In this document: positions 53,271 through 64,000 of the stretch, in pieces
How the letters are laid out: the number at the start of each line of letters is the position of its first letter
Numbering within the stretch: position 1 is the stretch's first letter
DNA from: Guadua angustifolia
Taxonomy: Eukaryota > Streptophyta > Magnoliopsida > Poales > Poaceae
Assembly (NCBI GenBank): GCA_036346375.1
Contig: CM070515.1
Span: 5,416,423-5,480,422, forward strand
DNA length: 64,000 nt
Reading direction: 5' to 3'
The notes under the pieces: generated by a model
What the model was told of the DNA's origin: nothing
What the model saw: only the letters and a program-made list of their open reading frames with translations
Database searches by the model: none
Made by a program: the position numbers and the translations under genes

Positions 53271-54079
53271 GCCATGGGAGCCAAGCAGAGAAAAGGGGGG
53301 AGGTAGCAGATAGGAGCACTAACCACGGCGTATTGGATGGCTTTCTTGGTCATCTATCTGCACCAACCACAGCCCTGGCGGCGGCTGCTCCAAACTCGTG
53401 CGTCGTGTCGTGTAACAGGGTGGAAGCCGAGCACGATATGTAGGAGTTCATCGTACTGGCTGGTTGTCTGATGTCCGTACAAACCAGTAGTAATCTAATC
53501 AGCAGTGACGACATGGAAATTGTCTTCTTCCTTGTGGACACCTGCCCGCCTCTGCTCGAAATCTTCGGAGTCACTGACAGGTAGGCCCAAGTGACACGCG
53601 AGTCCTCTAGTGATCAGGGGAAACACCAAATATTCTCGACTCACTCCGGTCACAGACAAGTTTCAAATCCGTTTTCGGTTCACATCTCGCAGATAACTAG
53701 ATTTTGAAATTTCGCTGAGATTTTAAAATTTTTGATAAATTACCGACGAAATACAAAAATAAAAATTCAAATCCGTTTTTTCACCGAAATTTCCGAGGTT
53801 TCACCCGGAATTCTCAAAATCTCGGCGAGGTATGTTGAGATTTCGGTAAAACTGAACCAAAATTTCTGAGGTTTCACCCAGCCGATTGCTCTTCCGCCAT
53901 ATCCGATTCCACGGTCCTCGTCTCCCTCGGTTTTCCGGTTCATCTCGATTTCGTTGCATCTCCGGCTCATCTTGATTTGCCCTTATGCTCTTTTTCCTTT
54001 GGGCGCAGGTCGCTGTTTCAGATTCGGTTGTTGTCGGCTGCGTCTTCGGGAGTCGCCTTTCCCATCTGCTGACAGAAGG
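53271..54079. other. Upstream region of the PhzF gene and AT-rich repeats
   Basis: 53640-53900 contains repeated CCGAAATTTC(C/T)GAGGTTTCACCC and related CTCGGCGAG / TTTCGGTAAAA pieces, with inverted and direct copies. This looks like a small unclassified repeat. Promoter elements for the minus-strand gene should lie in 53271-53600 but no clear TATA box was identified. Confidence 0.4.
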
Positions 54080-55150
54080 TGATTTCTCAGTTCATTACAC
54101 GATTCATTCCTGATTGAGTTATTCTTTGTTGTTCGATGTTCGGATACACTTTTCAGTTTTCAGTAATATGTGATTGAGTCGTTCTCTGTTGTTCGATCTT
54201 CGAATCTGCTTTTGAGTGATCTTTGAATCCGTTTTTGAGTAATCTATGCGCAACGTTGACGAATGAGAAGGATGAAAGTCCCATGATTATTTTAGTACGA
54301 AACGCCGGCGATTGTATCTGCTTTGATGAATCCATAAATGAATTCAGACCTTATGCTCCTTTCCTGTTCGAGTTGTTTTTGGGTATTTTGAAGATTTTCT
54401 GCCGTTTGGTTCAGTACAAATCCAAATGGAAGAAATGCTTAAGTTCAAAAAGATGCTGCTTGTGTTTGGTTTGAGAGGGGCCTAAACGCAATTGCCTTCC
54501 GTCTTGATTTACAACTGGATTAGTAAAGCGTAGCTAGAGTAGGCGCATGGCGTAAGTGAGAAGGTCAGATTATAGTTGTTTCCAGTGATCTGATCTTCAG
54601 TTCAACATACTGTGCCACCACCATTTCAGTTGGATGATTCCTTCCTATTATTCTAAATGTTTGGACACAAAATGACAATTCCAGTGTTAATATAATAAAA
54701 ATAATAAGAGGCCTAAAATTAGGAACAGTATTCAGTCGAAATAATTGGAATTGGAATGATTGGAATAATGGAGAAAATGAATGAGTTCGGATGGTGATTT
54801 ATCGGTTCATTGCGATTCATTCCTGATTGAATTATTCTCTGCTGTTCGAGGTTCGAATCCACTTTTGAGTAATATGTGATTGAACCGTTCTCTGTTGAGA
54901 CTGTTGTTCGTGCTTCAAATCCGCTTTTGAGTAATATATGCGCAATGTTGACGAATGAGAAGGATGAAAGTCCATGATTTTTGTACAAAATGCTGGCGAT
55001 CGTATCTGCTTTGGTAAATCCATGAATGGATTCAGACCTTATGCTCCTTTCCTGTTCAAATTGTTTTTGGGTATTTTGAAGGTTTTCTGCCGTTTGGTTT
55101 AGTACAAGTCCAAATGGAAAAAATTCTTAAGTAAGTTCAAAGAGATGTTC
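54080..55150. repeat. Tandem duplication of about 0.37-kb blocks spaced 0.7 kb
   Basis: 54080-54450 and 54795-55135 match: GGTGATTT-TC-GTTCATT, ATTCATTCCTGATTGA, TTGACGAATGAGAAGGATGA, CTTATGCTCCTTTCCTGTTC and TTTTGGGTATTTTGAAG. There is no conserved reading frame. It may be an exon-intron piece of a non-coding transcript, but this is not shown. Confidence 0.7.
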
Positions 55151-58100
55151 AGCAGATCACAGCAACAGGTCTGGACAAGTGGCCAACAAAACATCCTTGT
55201 TAAGTTAGTGCGTGTGTGTTTTTCGATGAGATAATTTTGTACTAGGAGCTCTCAGAATTGGAGGCAGTTTGGAATAGAGGGATGATCCACACAACTCAGT
55301 TACAACTTACAACACCATGCTTATTTCGTCTCTTACCGTATCATAATAATTTGAAGGCTTCGTACTGTCATATTTGGTAATTTTCTTCTATTGAAACTTA
55401 CATGGACATATTAGGTAGATTCGGTTATTTGCCACCTATAGTGTTGCATATGGCATATTATCTGCGTATGAAGTAAGCGCTACATTGTTGTATGTAGCTT
55501 AAATCTATAAACGAAACTGCAATGTACAAGTACAAAGGCTACCAAGTTCAATGTTTTGTTTCTAAGCAACATTTCCGGGCAATTTCCCATGTCCTGTTAC
55601 CTTACTTTAACAATTTTGCTCCTTTGGCGCTTGATTGCAGATCACATATACCATGGTGAAGGATGTTGCTATGGTTACTAAATTATGTAAGTGTTTCCAG
55701 CATTGCTAAAAAAAAGACTTCAGTCAAAAGGATACTATTTCTGGACAAAAAAAGCAGTCCACATTGAAAAAGGTATTCATATGCACATAATTACCTCTGA
55801 TTAATTATATTTTTATTTGCCATTTTCCATCCACAGCAAACCAAGAACTGGAATGATACCTTGTGCCGCTTTGATTTCGTCAACACCAAAACTTATCTTC
55901 GACGTATTTTGCCTACCAGTTGTATAATACATACTCATATACATGGCAGTTAGAATCCTATGCTTAACATATTTTGCTACTTTCCATGCTTTTGAATATC
56001 CAACTCTGCTTGCTATGACTCTTATCCTTTAGATCAAACAAAGTAATAGTCCTAATCCTTTTGCTTTTGCTACCTATCCGTTGTTCTCCCTGTACTACAC
56101 ACACACACACATGTTCAACTGCTCTTGGTGCTCTTTACATACAGCTACAGTAGTATAATTACATATATTCAGTCCTGTACAATATGACAATATCGTTATG
56201 GTTTCTACGATTTCCTTCTATTCGCTTCAGCTACCAACACAAATCATGATCATATCTCCTCTGTTCTACCTCTTACCTTTCTGATACATTTCCCCACCTT
56301 ATGAACAAGATTGATTGTACTTTCCATTGATATATCTAAAACAATAGCACAATAGCTATTTGTACCTGGAGGGAATACTAGCTTGCAAACTTACCAATCA
56401 ACTACTTAATTAACCCCCCCTATGCCTGTTATATCCTTTGCCTTGCTAGATATATTGTCTTTTATGACAGGCTATGTGCGAAACATTCAGAGAACCACCT
56501 CTGTGGCTCAATTTTTTCGTAGAAGAAAATGACTTCCCCCTTGATTTAGCCATCTTTTATTTGGCTCAGTTTCTTCAAAAAGGAAATTGACTTTCCCTCT
56601 TGATTTAGCCATCTTTTATTTGTTGATTAAAATTTCTACAGTTAGTCAAATTCAGTTACATATGACGTAGTCACCTATTTATGGCCTCTGTAGCTGAGCT
56701 TCTTCAAAAAGGAAATCGACTTCCCCCTCGATTTAGCCATACGTAGTCACCTATTTATGGTGCCAATATGCAAGCTATTTCTTTTGAAGTTATATTTTTC
56801 TTTTAGTAATGTTGTAATTTAGATAGTGAAGTGCTGAGTACTACTAGCTTTAGAATATAAGTACCAGAGGTCGGTAGTATTTTGCTTTTATTTCTTACTT
56901 TTCACCACATTTGCATGCCTTAATAAACAGCTTGAAAACGTCAGAACTATGGAAGCTTAGCCATGGAGCCTAAATCGAAAATGGACAACACGCATCAGAC
57001 ATATGCTTTCGTTAATACACGTGAAAATTGTACCTTCAGAGAGAGTTTTTCTATGTAAGTGAATATCGTTGCACAGGATGGATTGATTTAGCTTGCAATT
57101 GCTTGCGGATAGAAGGTGCAACAGGATGGATTGATTTAGCTTGCAATTGCTTGTGGATAGAAGGTCGATGTGGTTTCCTATCTATTGTTCCGGTCTTCTA
57201 GGCTATGGCTGTGGCCCTGCACGTCAACAAGAGAAGTGAATTCTGCCTTGATGTCTCTGTTTGTTATCTTTAGGCTATCATAATTACCGAGCACATACTA
57301 CAAAGCTGAAGATTTATATAAGAAGCTTTGTATGATACTACGTATGCTGGGTGACTATTTAATGTTTGAACTATCGATTGTTTCATTTAAACTATGGCCC
57401 TGCAAGCTAGAACATTACAGAGGCAATGTCGCAAATGAATCTACTGCACCACTTGAGCATTACAAGTCAAATAGTAATGCTGTTGCCATGCTTAGCAAAC
57501 ATCAGCCAAACCTTTAAACCATATTTGTCTACATATACTAATTTACGTTGATTGTAATAGCAAGCCCTGCATCTATTAGAAACAAGTTAAATAGCTACTG
57601 CTATATATGATCGCTCGGAACTTTTCGATACATAATTTGTTCGTCATGCTTCAAGTTCCTGTTTCGAAGTACCTTTGCCTAGACTTAGGGATAGATTACC
57701 ATAATAGTACGGATTGTGTTTATCAATGAATGTAGTTCACTCCACCAGTCCACCTCGTGCTATGCTATCGACGAATAGACCAACTATCACTGTGCCAAAG
57801 ATGCACGGAATAGGCGGCGCGTCTATCCATTCTAGTACCTGCTGACGAGTCAAGATGCTAGTAAAATGGTGTTCTTGCCTAATCAAAAATTAAGACAAAT
57901 GACAAAATATTCCACTCAAACGTGGCGAAGTCAAGCGCAAAAGTTGTCCGGCTACCAAGAGCCAAGTTCATCACCACCTGCTTTCTTTCTTTTTATCAGA
58001 TTCAGCGATAGCACAAGCAGCAACCGGCCAGTGATCTGTAATTCGATAGTAATGCCGTAGTCTAGTTAGAACACACGCCAATGCAAAAGGAAATGCTGCA

Positions 58101-58275
58101 TGCGCTAACCATGGATTCATTTGCATTTTGTAACAGGAAAAACATCATTCTGGAAGTAGCACAACAGACAACACTTTACACAAGTACTCGAGTTTTCATT
58201 TATTCGCTACAGCGAAGCATGTATGCTGCTGCTGCATGAGCAAACAAAAGAGAGCCGAAAATTTCATTGATCAGC
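55151..58275. other. AT-rich stretch without a clear gene
   Basis: One exon-like piece lies at 55641-55686 (AG acceptor, then ATGGTGAAGGATGTTGC, then GTAAGT), but nothing coherent follows. A motif CTTGATTTAGCCATCTTTTA occurs three times at 56535-56745. A 46-bp unit GCAACAGGATGGATTGATTT is doubled at about 57072-57165. An (AC)n tract sits at 56098-56110. 58140-58275 is probably the 3' untranslated region of the peroxiredoxin gene. Confidence 0.4.
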
Positions 58276-61200
58276 TCAGATCTGATCCAAGATCACCTCG
58301 GCACCGGAAACCTTGAATTCAGAAGGGGCTTTCTCAACGTTGAAAGCCTTGATCCTCCCATCGTCAACAAAGGCTGACCACCTAAAAGATACCAAGACTT
58401 TAAACAGGTCAGAAAATCTCTCCATCAGTTATCAAAACATCAGTTTATATCATAATGAACACTAGAACTGGGTATATTTCATATTTCATAATTGCACAAT
58501 GAGAAATGATACATGGTGCATTCTAAGAAAACAGTCACCACATCATGGAGTTGCATTTCAGCTTTTAAGGACTAATGAAATGCACACAATATTTTGCGGG
58601 ACGGTGGACAACTACTTTGACCTATGAAAGGGAGAGGTTGAACAGTGATATGATGCTGAAGAATGGTCTTGATAGCATTCAGAGCCAAACCAAAATGCAC
58701 ATGACATTTCACCTCATGGTGGATAAGTACTTCGACAAAAATTCTCACTACGAATGAAAGGGAGCACATAGAGAGGTTGGAGTGAGGGATAGCTGTATGC
58801 TGCTGAGCAGCTGAAGCATGTTCTAGTTTGTCAGAACCAAACAAGTAGTATATACATCTTCACCATCATATTTTCCATATCCACAACTTGCTCACTTGCT
58901 CTAGTTTTGCAATTTAATATAGCTATAGCAAGTTGTGCTCCAAAAAAGGCCGCACTGTAGTGACAGGAAGTGGTTCACTTGAGGGAGTCTTCCAGAGGCA
59001 TTCACCGCAATGCAGCAAAATTTGTCAGAGTTGCAGCACAATTCATGGGAAAACAAAGTCCTGATTCTTGAATCGTTATTTGTTGGCATGCATGCATCGG
59101 TTAATCAATAGGTTTATTTATAGTCATGACAGTTGAACAGTGGTGACAAGAGTAGACTAACAATGCTCGATGCATCATGCTGACACAATCAATAATCAAA
59201 ATAATAAAAAACTAATATTTCCTCTAGCTAATTAGGTGATCACTAATGTCCTTCAGACTAACAAAAACAAGAAAAAATCTGACAGTCAATGCAACTTGAT
59301 TTAATGCAAGCTACAAAATAACAATAAATGAATTCAAATTCTTTCGGAAATAGTATAACATCCTTTCAAAGCATGCATATTTCTAAATTTAACCCCAGAT
59401 TTGAGGAGAATGGAACTGGCACAGAATATATTAATTTTATAAAGGGGCATATCTAGTATATCCACACAACCAACTAATTACAAGTTTAGCAGTAAAAGAA
59501 GCAGCATTGCAGGGCACTTAAACTAAAGCAGAGTATTAAGTAACTGACTAAATTTATATATGCCCTAAGTTTAATTGTAGGTAGCAGTTTTAAGAACAGT
59601 TGAAAAGGTAGAATCACCTATGGGAGCGATGGCCAAGCAAAGCAGCAGAGAGATCTATTTCCAAATCCAAGCTTTTGTGGAAACTCCCGTCAAAGTCACC
59701 ATAGAACTCAAGCTGATAAAAGTATTCCAAAATCATAACAAATGGTTAAAATATAAATATTCACACGATCCTGAGCAAGTTTAACATAAATAACATGTAA
59801 CCGCACGGACTTGAAGGCTCGAACATCTATGATGGTACATAAACTTTGAACATGTTTCTGACCTTTCTTATCATAAAGTCCAGATTGAAATCATTCAGCA
59901 CAAACAACATATAAAAATTTAAGTGAATAAAAAGACGTGAGATGAATTTGCACTAGGTAGTTTTATAGACCATGGTGAAAAAAGTTCCATACAGGTTTTA
60001 GAATGAGCACATTCATAAAGTGTGTCACATCTTCAAGCCTGGGATTGGCACACCAAGCAGGAGAACAACAACAAAGCCTTTTAGTCCTAAGCAAGTTGGG
60101 GTAGGCTAGAGTTGAAACCCAAAATGATCCACTAACAAAGGGAGAAAGAAAAAGATGAGGAAGTAGAACAAAGCCTAAACTATACCAAAACGTGGTATAA
60201 AGCCTAATCAAGGTTCAGGCACCTGGATAGCTGCTTTCCACACACTTATATCCAAAGCCAACTCTTTCGAGAGAAAAAAACATCACGCACTGAATTTGTG
60301 AGCGGATTTTATAGATCATTTAGAATTACTGGGGTAGGTAGGGAGTGGAGTATAGTAGCGTTAAGCATTCGTGTTGTGGAGGACACCCAAACGGATACCA
60401 CCAAACTTGTAGGCAGATAGTCCTAACTCATGGGTCAGTACACAATACTTGGATATGTACATTACAATACCTGTACGGCATTTCTGATTCTGTGCTAAAA
60501 ACTACAACTGCATAAAAATAAAGAGACTTTACTCACTGCATCTTTAGCCTGTAGCTGTTCAGCCCATCCATTCAAAACATACGGATCATTTACAGCTACA
60601 CAGATAACAGAGTCAACCCCTTTTGCTTTTAACTTATTAATGTTGTTCTTGTAACTAGGAACATGTGCCTGTGAACAGACTCCTGTGTATGCACCCTGAA
60701 ATGTATGGTAAAGATAGTTGTCAGCTACATGATCAAGAGATTATTCATAGAGAGATTGGATCCACAAAAGAAGAATTATCAATCAGATATAGAAAAATCA
60801 TGCTGAAAAACAAACAATATCAACGATACAAGGTCAGAAATTGACTAGGAACATCAACAGCAATTCCCTATTGGCAGGGGTTAACGGAGGCTATGAAAGC
60901 AGGAGGCAACTATTCAAGATCAGTTAAGAGGTTCCTGTGGCTATGGATATGGAACATGGAGTTTGTGTTATACTGTTGTAGCGCCTTCCTGTCCAACGAC
61001 CAACGTAACGTGTGAAACTGGAGTTTCATCATAGGCATGAAAGATTAAAGCTCACATCTAATAGAGTCAGAATCAGTGAGATTCTCTCCCCGAAAGTCCA
61101 AACGGTAGAAGAATCATTTCACCGGTGGGCACTAAAAAGATTGAACTCCCTGATTGCTACGCTCCTACTCCGGGAAGAAACTACCCAAGCGCGCTCGTTC

Positions 61201-61832
61201 GCAAATCGCAATGCAACATTAACATTTTGCATTCATTTCTCAACCATCGTGTGCTCGAATAAGCTAATGTTAACAACCAACCAAACCCTAACTATGCCCC
61301 AGGACTCATTCCACTACCAAATCACAGAGCAAGCAAACAACCCATCATTATCCCCAAATGCAAAATCAGGGCTAGTACAACTGACGCAGCGAATCCACAA
61401 TAATATATGAGAGTAAAAATCTCTCTGGAACCCGAAATGGCTGGATATGCAGGACCAGCAAGCTAGCAGCAGCAAAGAATTCGGGGAGGGAAGAAAAGAG
61501 GGCAGCTTACAGGCAAGCCGAAGATGACCACTTTCTTCCCCTGCAAGCACACACAAGGAAAAGCGAAGAAGGATCAGAGTTCGTACAGGACGCGGGAGGT
61601 AGTAGGAGAGGAAACGGGTGGGGCGGAGTACGCAGAAGATATCCTTGAGAGGGGTGGCGGAGAACTTGGTGGCGACGCCCTCGTCCCAGGACCGCGCCTT
61701 CTGCAGCGACACGCCGGGCGCCGCCGAGACGATGTCGGAGCCCACCGAGGCGAGGCCCCTCGCCGCGACGCCCCACAGCGCCGCCGCCGCCGCGGCGGAG
61801 CCTCCCGCCCTCCTCACCAACGCCGACGCCAT
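58276..61832 (-). CDS. PRXIIF: Mitochondrial type II peroxiredoxin (PrxIIF), five exons
   Basis: Exons: 61832-61632, 61540-61511, 60695-60537, 59712-59618, 58381-58276. GT-AG introns, 196 aa, ending VSGAEVILDQI. Type II peroxiredoxins reduce hydrogen peroxide and alkyl hydroperoxides, using glutaredoxin or thioredoxin for recycling. The IIF form acts in mitochondria. Residues 1-31 are Arg/Ala/Ser-rich with no acidic residue (MASALVRRAGGSAAAAAALW), a typical presequence. The mature part starts near GSDIVSAAPGVSLQKARSW. The peroxidatic Cys is C84 in PGAYTGVCSQAHVPSY and the second conserved Cys is C109 in SVICVAVND, 25 residues apart as in the family. R and W of SHRWSAFVDDG are also kept. The codon at the exon 1/2 join gives Cys67, an extra cysteine next to GKKVVIFGLP, unless a different donor is used. 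It is an ordinary intact housekeeping gene. Confidence 0.96.
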
Positions 61833-62408
61833 CGCCCTTCCCTTCTACTCTCTACGACGGCCAGAGGATGGGAGAAGGTTCTGTGCTTGTTGGATCAGGT
61901 TGCTGCCAGCCGGGACGGTTGGCGGTGGACTTTCGGTCTGAGCGCCCATAACTTTGTGTATTTTAAACCAACAAAAATTTTGAACAGACAAAAAAAAACT
62001 AGGTCCCAGAAATTTCACAAGAATTTTGCAGGAGTTAGGGGCAAGTTGGGAACGGGAGAATTTTGCATGAATCCTATGGAAAATGATTCATGCGAAATTA
62101 ATTTCTACCTTCGAACAAGTCTTACGAGAATTTGTATGAATTTTTTAGGCTAGCCCTCGGGCCCAGGCTTGGGTGACCAGAGTCCTGGCTCCGCCTCTGA
62201 CACCATCAATAACGGCTTATACTATGGAAAGCAAGCATCATTTCAGTTCACACCTCCAATAAAAATTAGAATTGCTTTATTCCCCGTTCTTCGATACTTG
62301 GAGCCTTCGATACACCAGCTAAAAAGTCTTACTATAAAGCTACGAAAGGCCATCAGCCAAGCAACACCCTAAGGAAGTGGAGTGATCACTTTTTTCTTTT
62401 TCTTTACC
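61833..62408 (-). promoter_or_regulatory. Upstream region of PrxIIF with a hAT end
   Basis: The first 100 bp is moderately GC-rich leader. At 62182-62199 GTCCTGGCTCCGCCTCTG is the inverted hAT (CAGAGGCGGAGCC) end, followed by ACACCATC. Its left partner was not found, so the hAT is truncated or long. No clear TATA box was identified. Confidence 0.4.
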
Positions 62409-62632
62409 TCTTTTTTTTCAAATTTAGTTCCCTCTTGAGCGTAATTGCAAATCTAACCCTTTCTTCATTACGGAAGGCGCGACAAGTGACCTGCAATGCT
62501 AGAGGAGCTTGGAAGCCGCCTGCTTGTACTGTTGTGGCCGGTGAGCACATTGGAGTTAGGTGTGGGAGGCATGGAGAGGGTGCTAGATTTACAATTTTAT
62601 TGAGAAGAGAGTTAAATTTGGAAAAACAAAAA
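62409..62632. mobile_element. MITE with about 40-bp inverted repeats (copy 2)
   Basis: Left TCAAATTTAGTTCCCTCTTG through TTGCAAATCTAACCCT (62418-62460) pairs with right TGCTAGATTTACAATTTTAT through GTTAAATTTGGAAAA (62581-62625). It belongs to the same family as 49938-50233. Confidence 0.7.
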
Positions 62633-63007
62633 CAAAGTAAGAGGAATAGAATAGTGGATGACACACACACACAAAAGAGCAAACAAAAAGTGGTGATACA
62701 TGTAAAGCTGGCAAGCAAGAAACTAGCAGTCCTACTTAATTAAGAGGGGTGCTTCAATGCTTTTCTTTTTAACAATTGTACAACTATTAAAGCGTGAATG
62801 AAAGATAGATAGTGATTACTTACCCTTTCGTTTGTTTTAAGATTTGTATAACTTATATTAAAAAGAAAATATGGAAGCACTGCTCATTAATTAATGGTCT
62901 CATTAAAAAAATTGTGTTAAGCGTTGCATAGCAACTCTGTATAAATAAACATTTCACACGCATATGCAAGACAGTAAAACGTCTATGCCGCTGCGTCGTC
63001 AGTTTCC
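62633..63007. other. Intergenic stretch, nothing recognised
   Basis: AT-rich, with an (AC)n stretch at about 62661-62672. No gene. Confidence 0.5.
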
Positions 63008-63362
63008 AGGACCGCTGGATCGGCAGCCGTCATTCGTAGTCACAAAGGTGCCTTTCTGATGGCGGCGACTAGAAGGTATTACGATGCCTGATCCTTTCAT
63101 CGCAGAAGCCATGGCGTACCGAGACGGTCTCCGGCTGGCGAGGCATGGTGGCTACTGCCATGTTGTTCTGGAAACAGATTGCCAGGAAGCTGATCGTGCT
63201 TGGGAGCGGCGGGCCATCAATAGTTCTACGACCGCTGTTATTTTATCAGAAGCCAAGGAGATTTCGGCAGAATTCTCGTTCTTTAATTTCTGCTTCATCT
63301 GTTGGGATGCAAACGGTGTTGCACATCGTAGTGCTAAGACTGCTCGCAGGCAGACTTCTTGA
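63008..63362 (+). pseudogene. RNase H-like (RVT_3-type) remnant with a frameshift
   Basis: One frame reads TAGSAAVIRSHKGAFLMAAT followed by RRYYDA and a stop. The next frame continues PDPFIAEAMAYRDGLRLARH, then VVLETDCQEAD, and ends ISAEFSFFNFCFICWDANGV, AHRSAKTARRQTS. The order (G-x-x-x-V-I-R...A-E-A-x-A...G-L-x-L-A...E-T-D-C...A-N-x-x-A-H) is that of the RNase H-like domain common in grass genomes as LINE leftovers or short reverse-transcriptase-related proteins. The catalytic first Asp region is missing at the 5' side. The frameshift near 63082 makes it non-functional unless it is a base error. Confidence 0.75.
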
Positions 63363-63645
63363 TCGCATCCCTGTATGCGGATTGTAATAACCTTGTAGCT
63401 CCGTGGCTTCCCCTAAAAGAGGAACAGAAAGGGAGGGTTCGCGGCATGGTTACCACAAACACGGTTCATCCAATTTACTGTATAAGATTCAGGTTTGCGA
63501 TTTGATACCTTTTTTTTAGTTTTTATTGCGAACACAAATCCTATATGCTAAACCGATTGGGACTATGGTCTATGGAGGAAGGAATACTCGCATGGCAAGG
63601 GGTGAAGCACCGGAAGGATGAGTAGAAGTTCAATTCAAGATACTA
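63363..63645. other. Flank of the RNase H remnant
   Basis: No recognised feature. Confidence 0.5.
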
Positions 63646-63903
63646 CTCCTTTCGGTCACAAATAATTATCATTTTGGATATTAACACGGTCCTCAAAACT
63701 TAACTTTGACCATAAATTTTTATTATAATATATTTAAAAAATTCTAATAAAATTATAATATTATGAAAGTATGTTTCGAGACGAATCTACACATATGCTT
63801 TTCATACATCCAATCTAAATATTTAAAAAGATATTAATAGTTAAATTTTATAACTTTGACTACATGTTTTCCAAACCAATAAACTTTTGTGAGCTGGAGG
63901 GAG
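63646..63903. mobile_element. Stowaway MITE, 258 bp
   Basis: Ends CTCCTTTCGGTCACAAATAA and AAACTTTTGTGAGCTGGAGGGAG are inverted repeats with TA on both sides (63644-63645 and 63904-63905). The AT-rich centre can fold on itself. No coding capacity. Confidence 0.85.
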
Positions 63904-64000
63904 TATATCTATAGCCTTTTGTATTTCGTGCTTGGAAATTCTCAATTTAGTACGTATAGGGCTGTACCTTACAAAACAGGGGCTCAGTACAAAATCTAAA

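Noticed and set aside
52846..53353. Long frames opposite and out of frame with PhzF exon 1
   Set aside because: GC-driven shadows of a clearly conserved exon.
61524..62153. 209-aa plus-strand frame
   Set aside because: Antisense to PrxIIF exons 1-2 and the leader, with no domain.

Overview
The window looks like nuclear DNA from a grass (Poaceae). Support comes from GC-rich first exons next to AT-rich introns and intergenic DNA, Tourist and Stowaway MITEs with TAA/TTA and TA target duplications, (TA)n-associated repeats resembling the rice Micron elements, copia and gypsy solo LTRs, and nested hAT, CACTA and MULE elements. I cannot name the species from sequence alone.

Three genes look intact. 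A single-exon RING-H2 E3 ligase with an N-terminal membrane segment lies at 13056-13643 (+). A five-exon PhzF-family (phenazine biosynthesis-like) gene lies at 50934-53270 (-), 304 aa. A five-exon mitochondrial type II peroxiredoxin (PrxIIF) lies at 58276-61832 (-), 196 aa. A possible small gene with an apparent frameshift follows a TATA box at 37060-37319 (+).

Layout. 1-8441: gene fragments. A degenerate ARM-repeat-like gene (exons 202-387 and 7412-7518) is followed by a decayed AUGMIN subunit 3-like fragment (7815-8441). The intron between the two ARM-like exons holds a tandem copia array (511-6966) flanked by a 123-bp duplication of host DNA. 8612-12500: a hAT element inserted in a CACTA terminus, a Micron-like element, and Stowaway and Tourist MITEs. 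12500-13880: the RING gene. 13881-22893: a tandem segmental duplication of about 2.5 kb. Its second copy has been expanded by about 4 kb of nested insertions, including a non-coding LTR element that carries two minisatellites. 22894-29620: AT-rich repeats and another hAT. 29621-33373: a copia solo LTR carrying a hAT, then a perfect gypsy solo LTR. 33930-36640: MITEs and low-complexity DNA. 38115-47829: a second, same-strand copy of the PhzF gene, broken by deletions and insertions and partly amplified again. 47830-50233: copia LTR and a MITE. 50934-53270: intact PhzF gene. 53600-58275: repeats with no clear gene. 58276-61832: PrxIIF. 61833-64000: TE ends, MITEs and an RNase H-like remnant.

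The genes do not form a pathway. The main biological content is one gene duplication that decayed on one side, plus a rich record of nested transposition and segmental duplication. I saw no CRISPR array, rRNA or complete tRNA, and no evidence for a wholly new molecular system.
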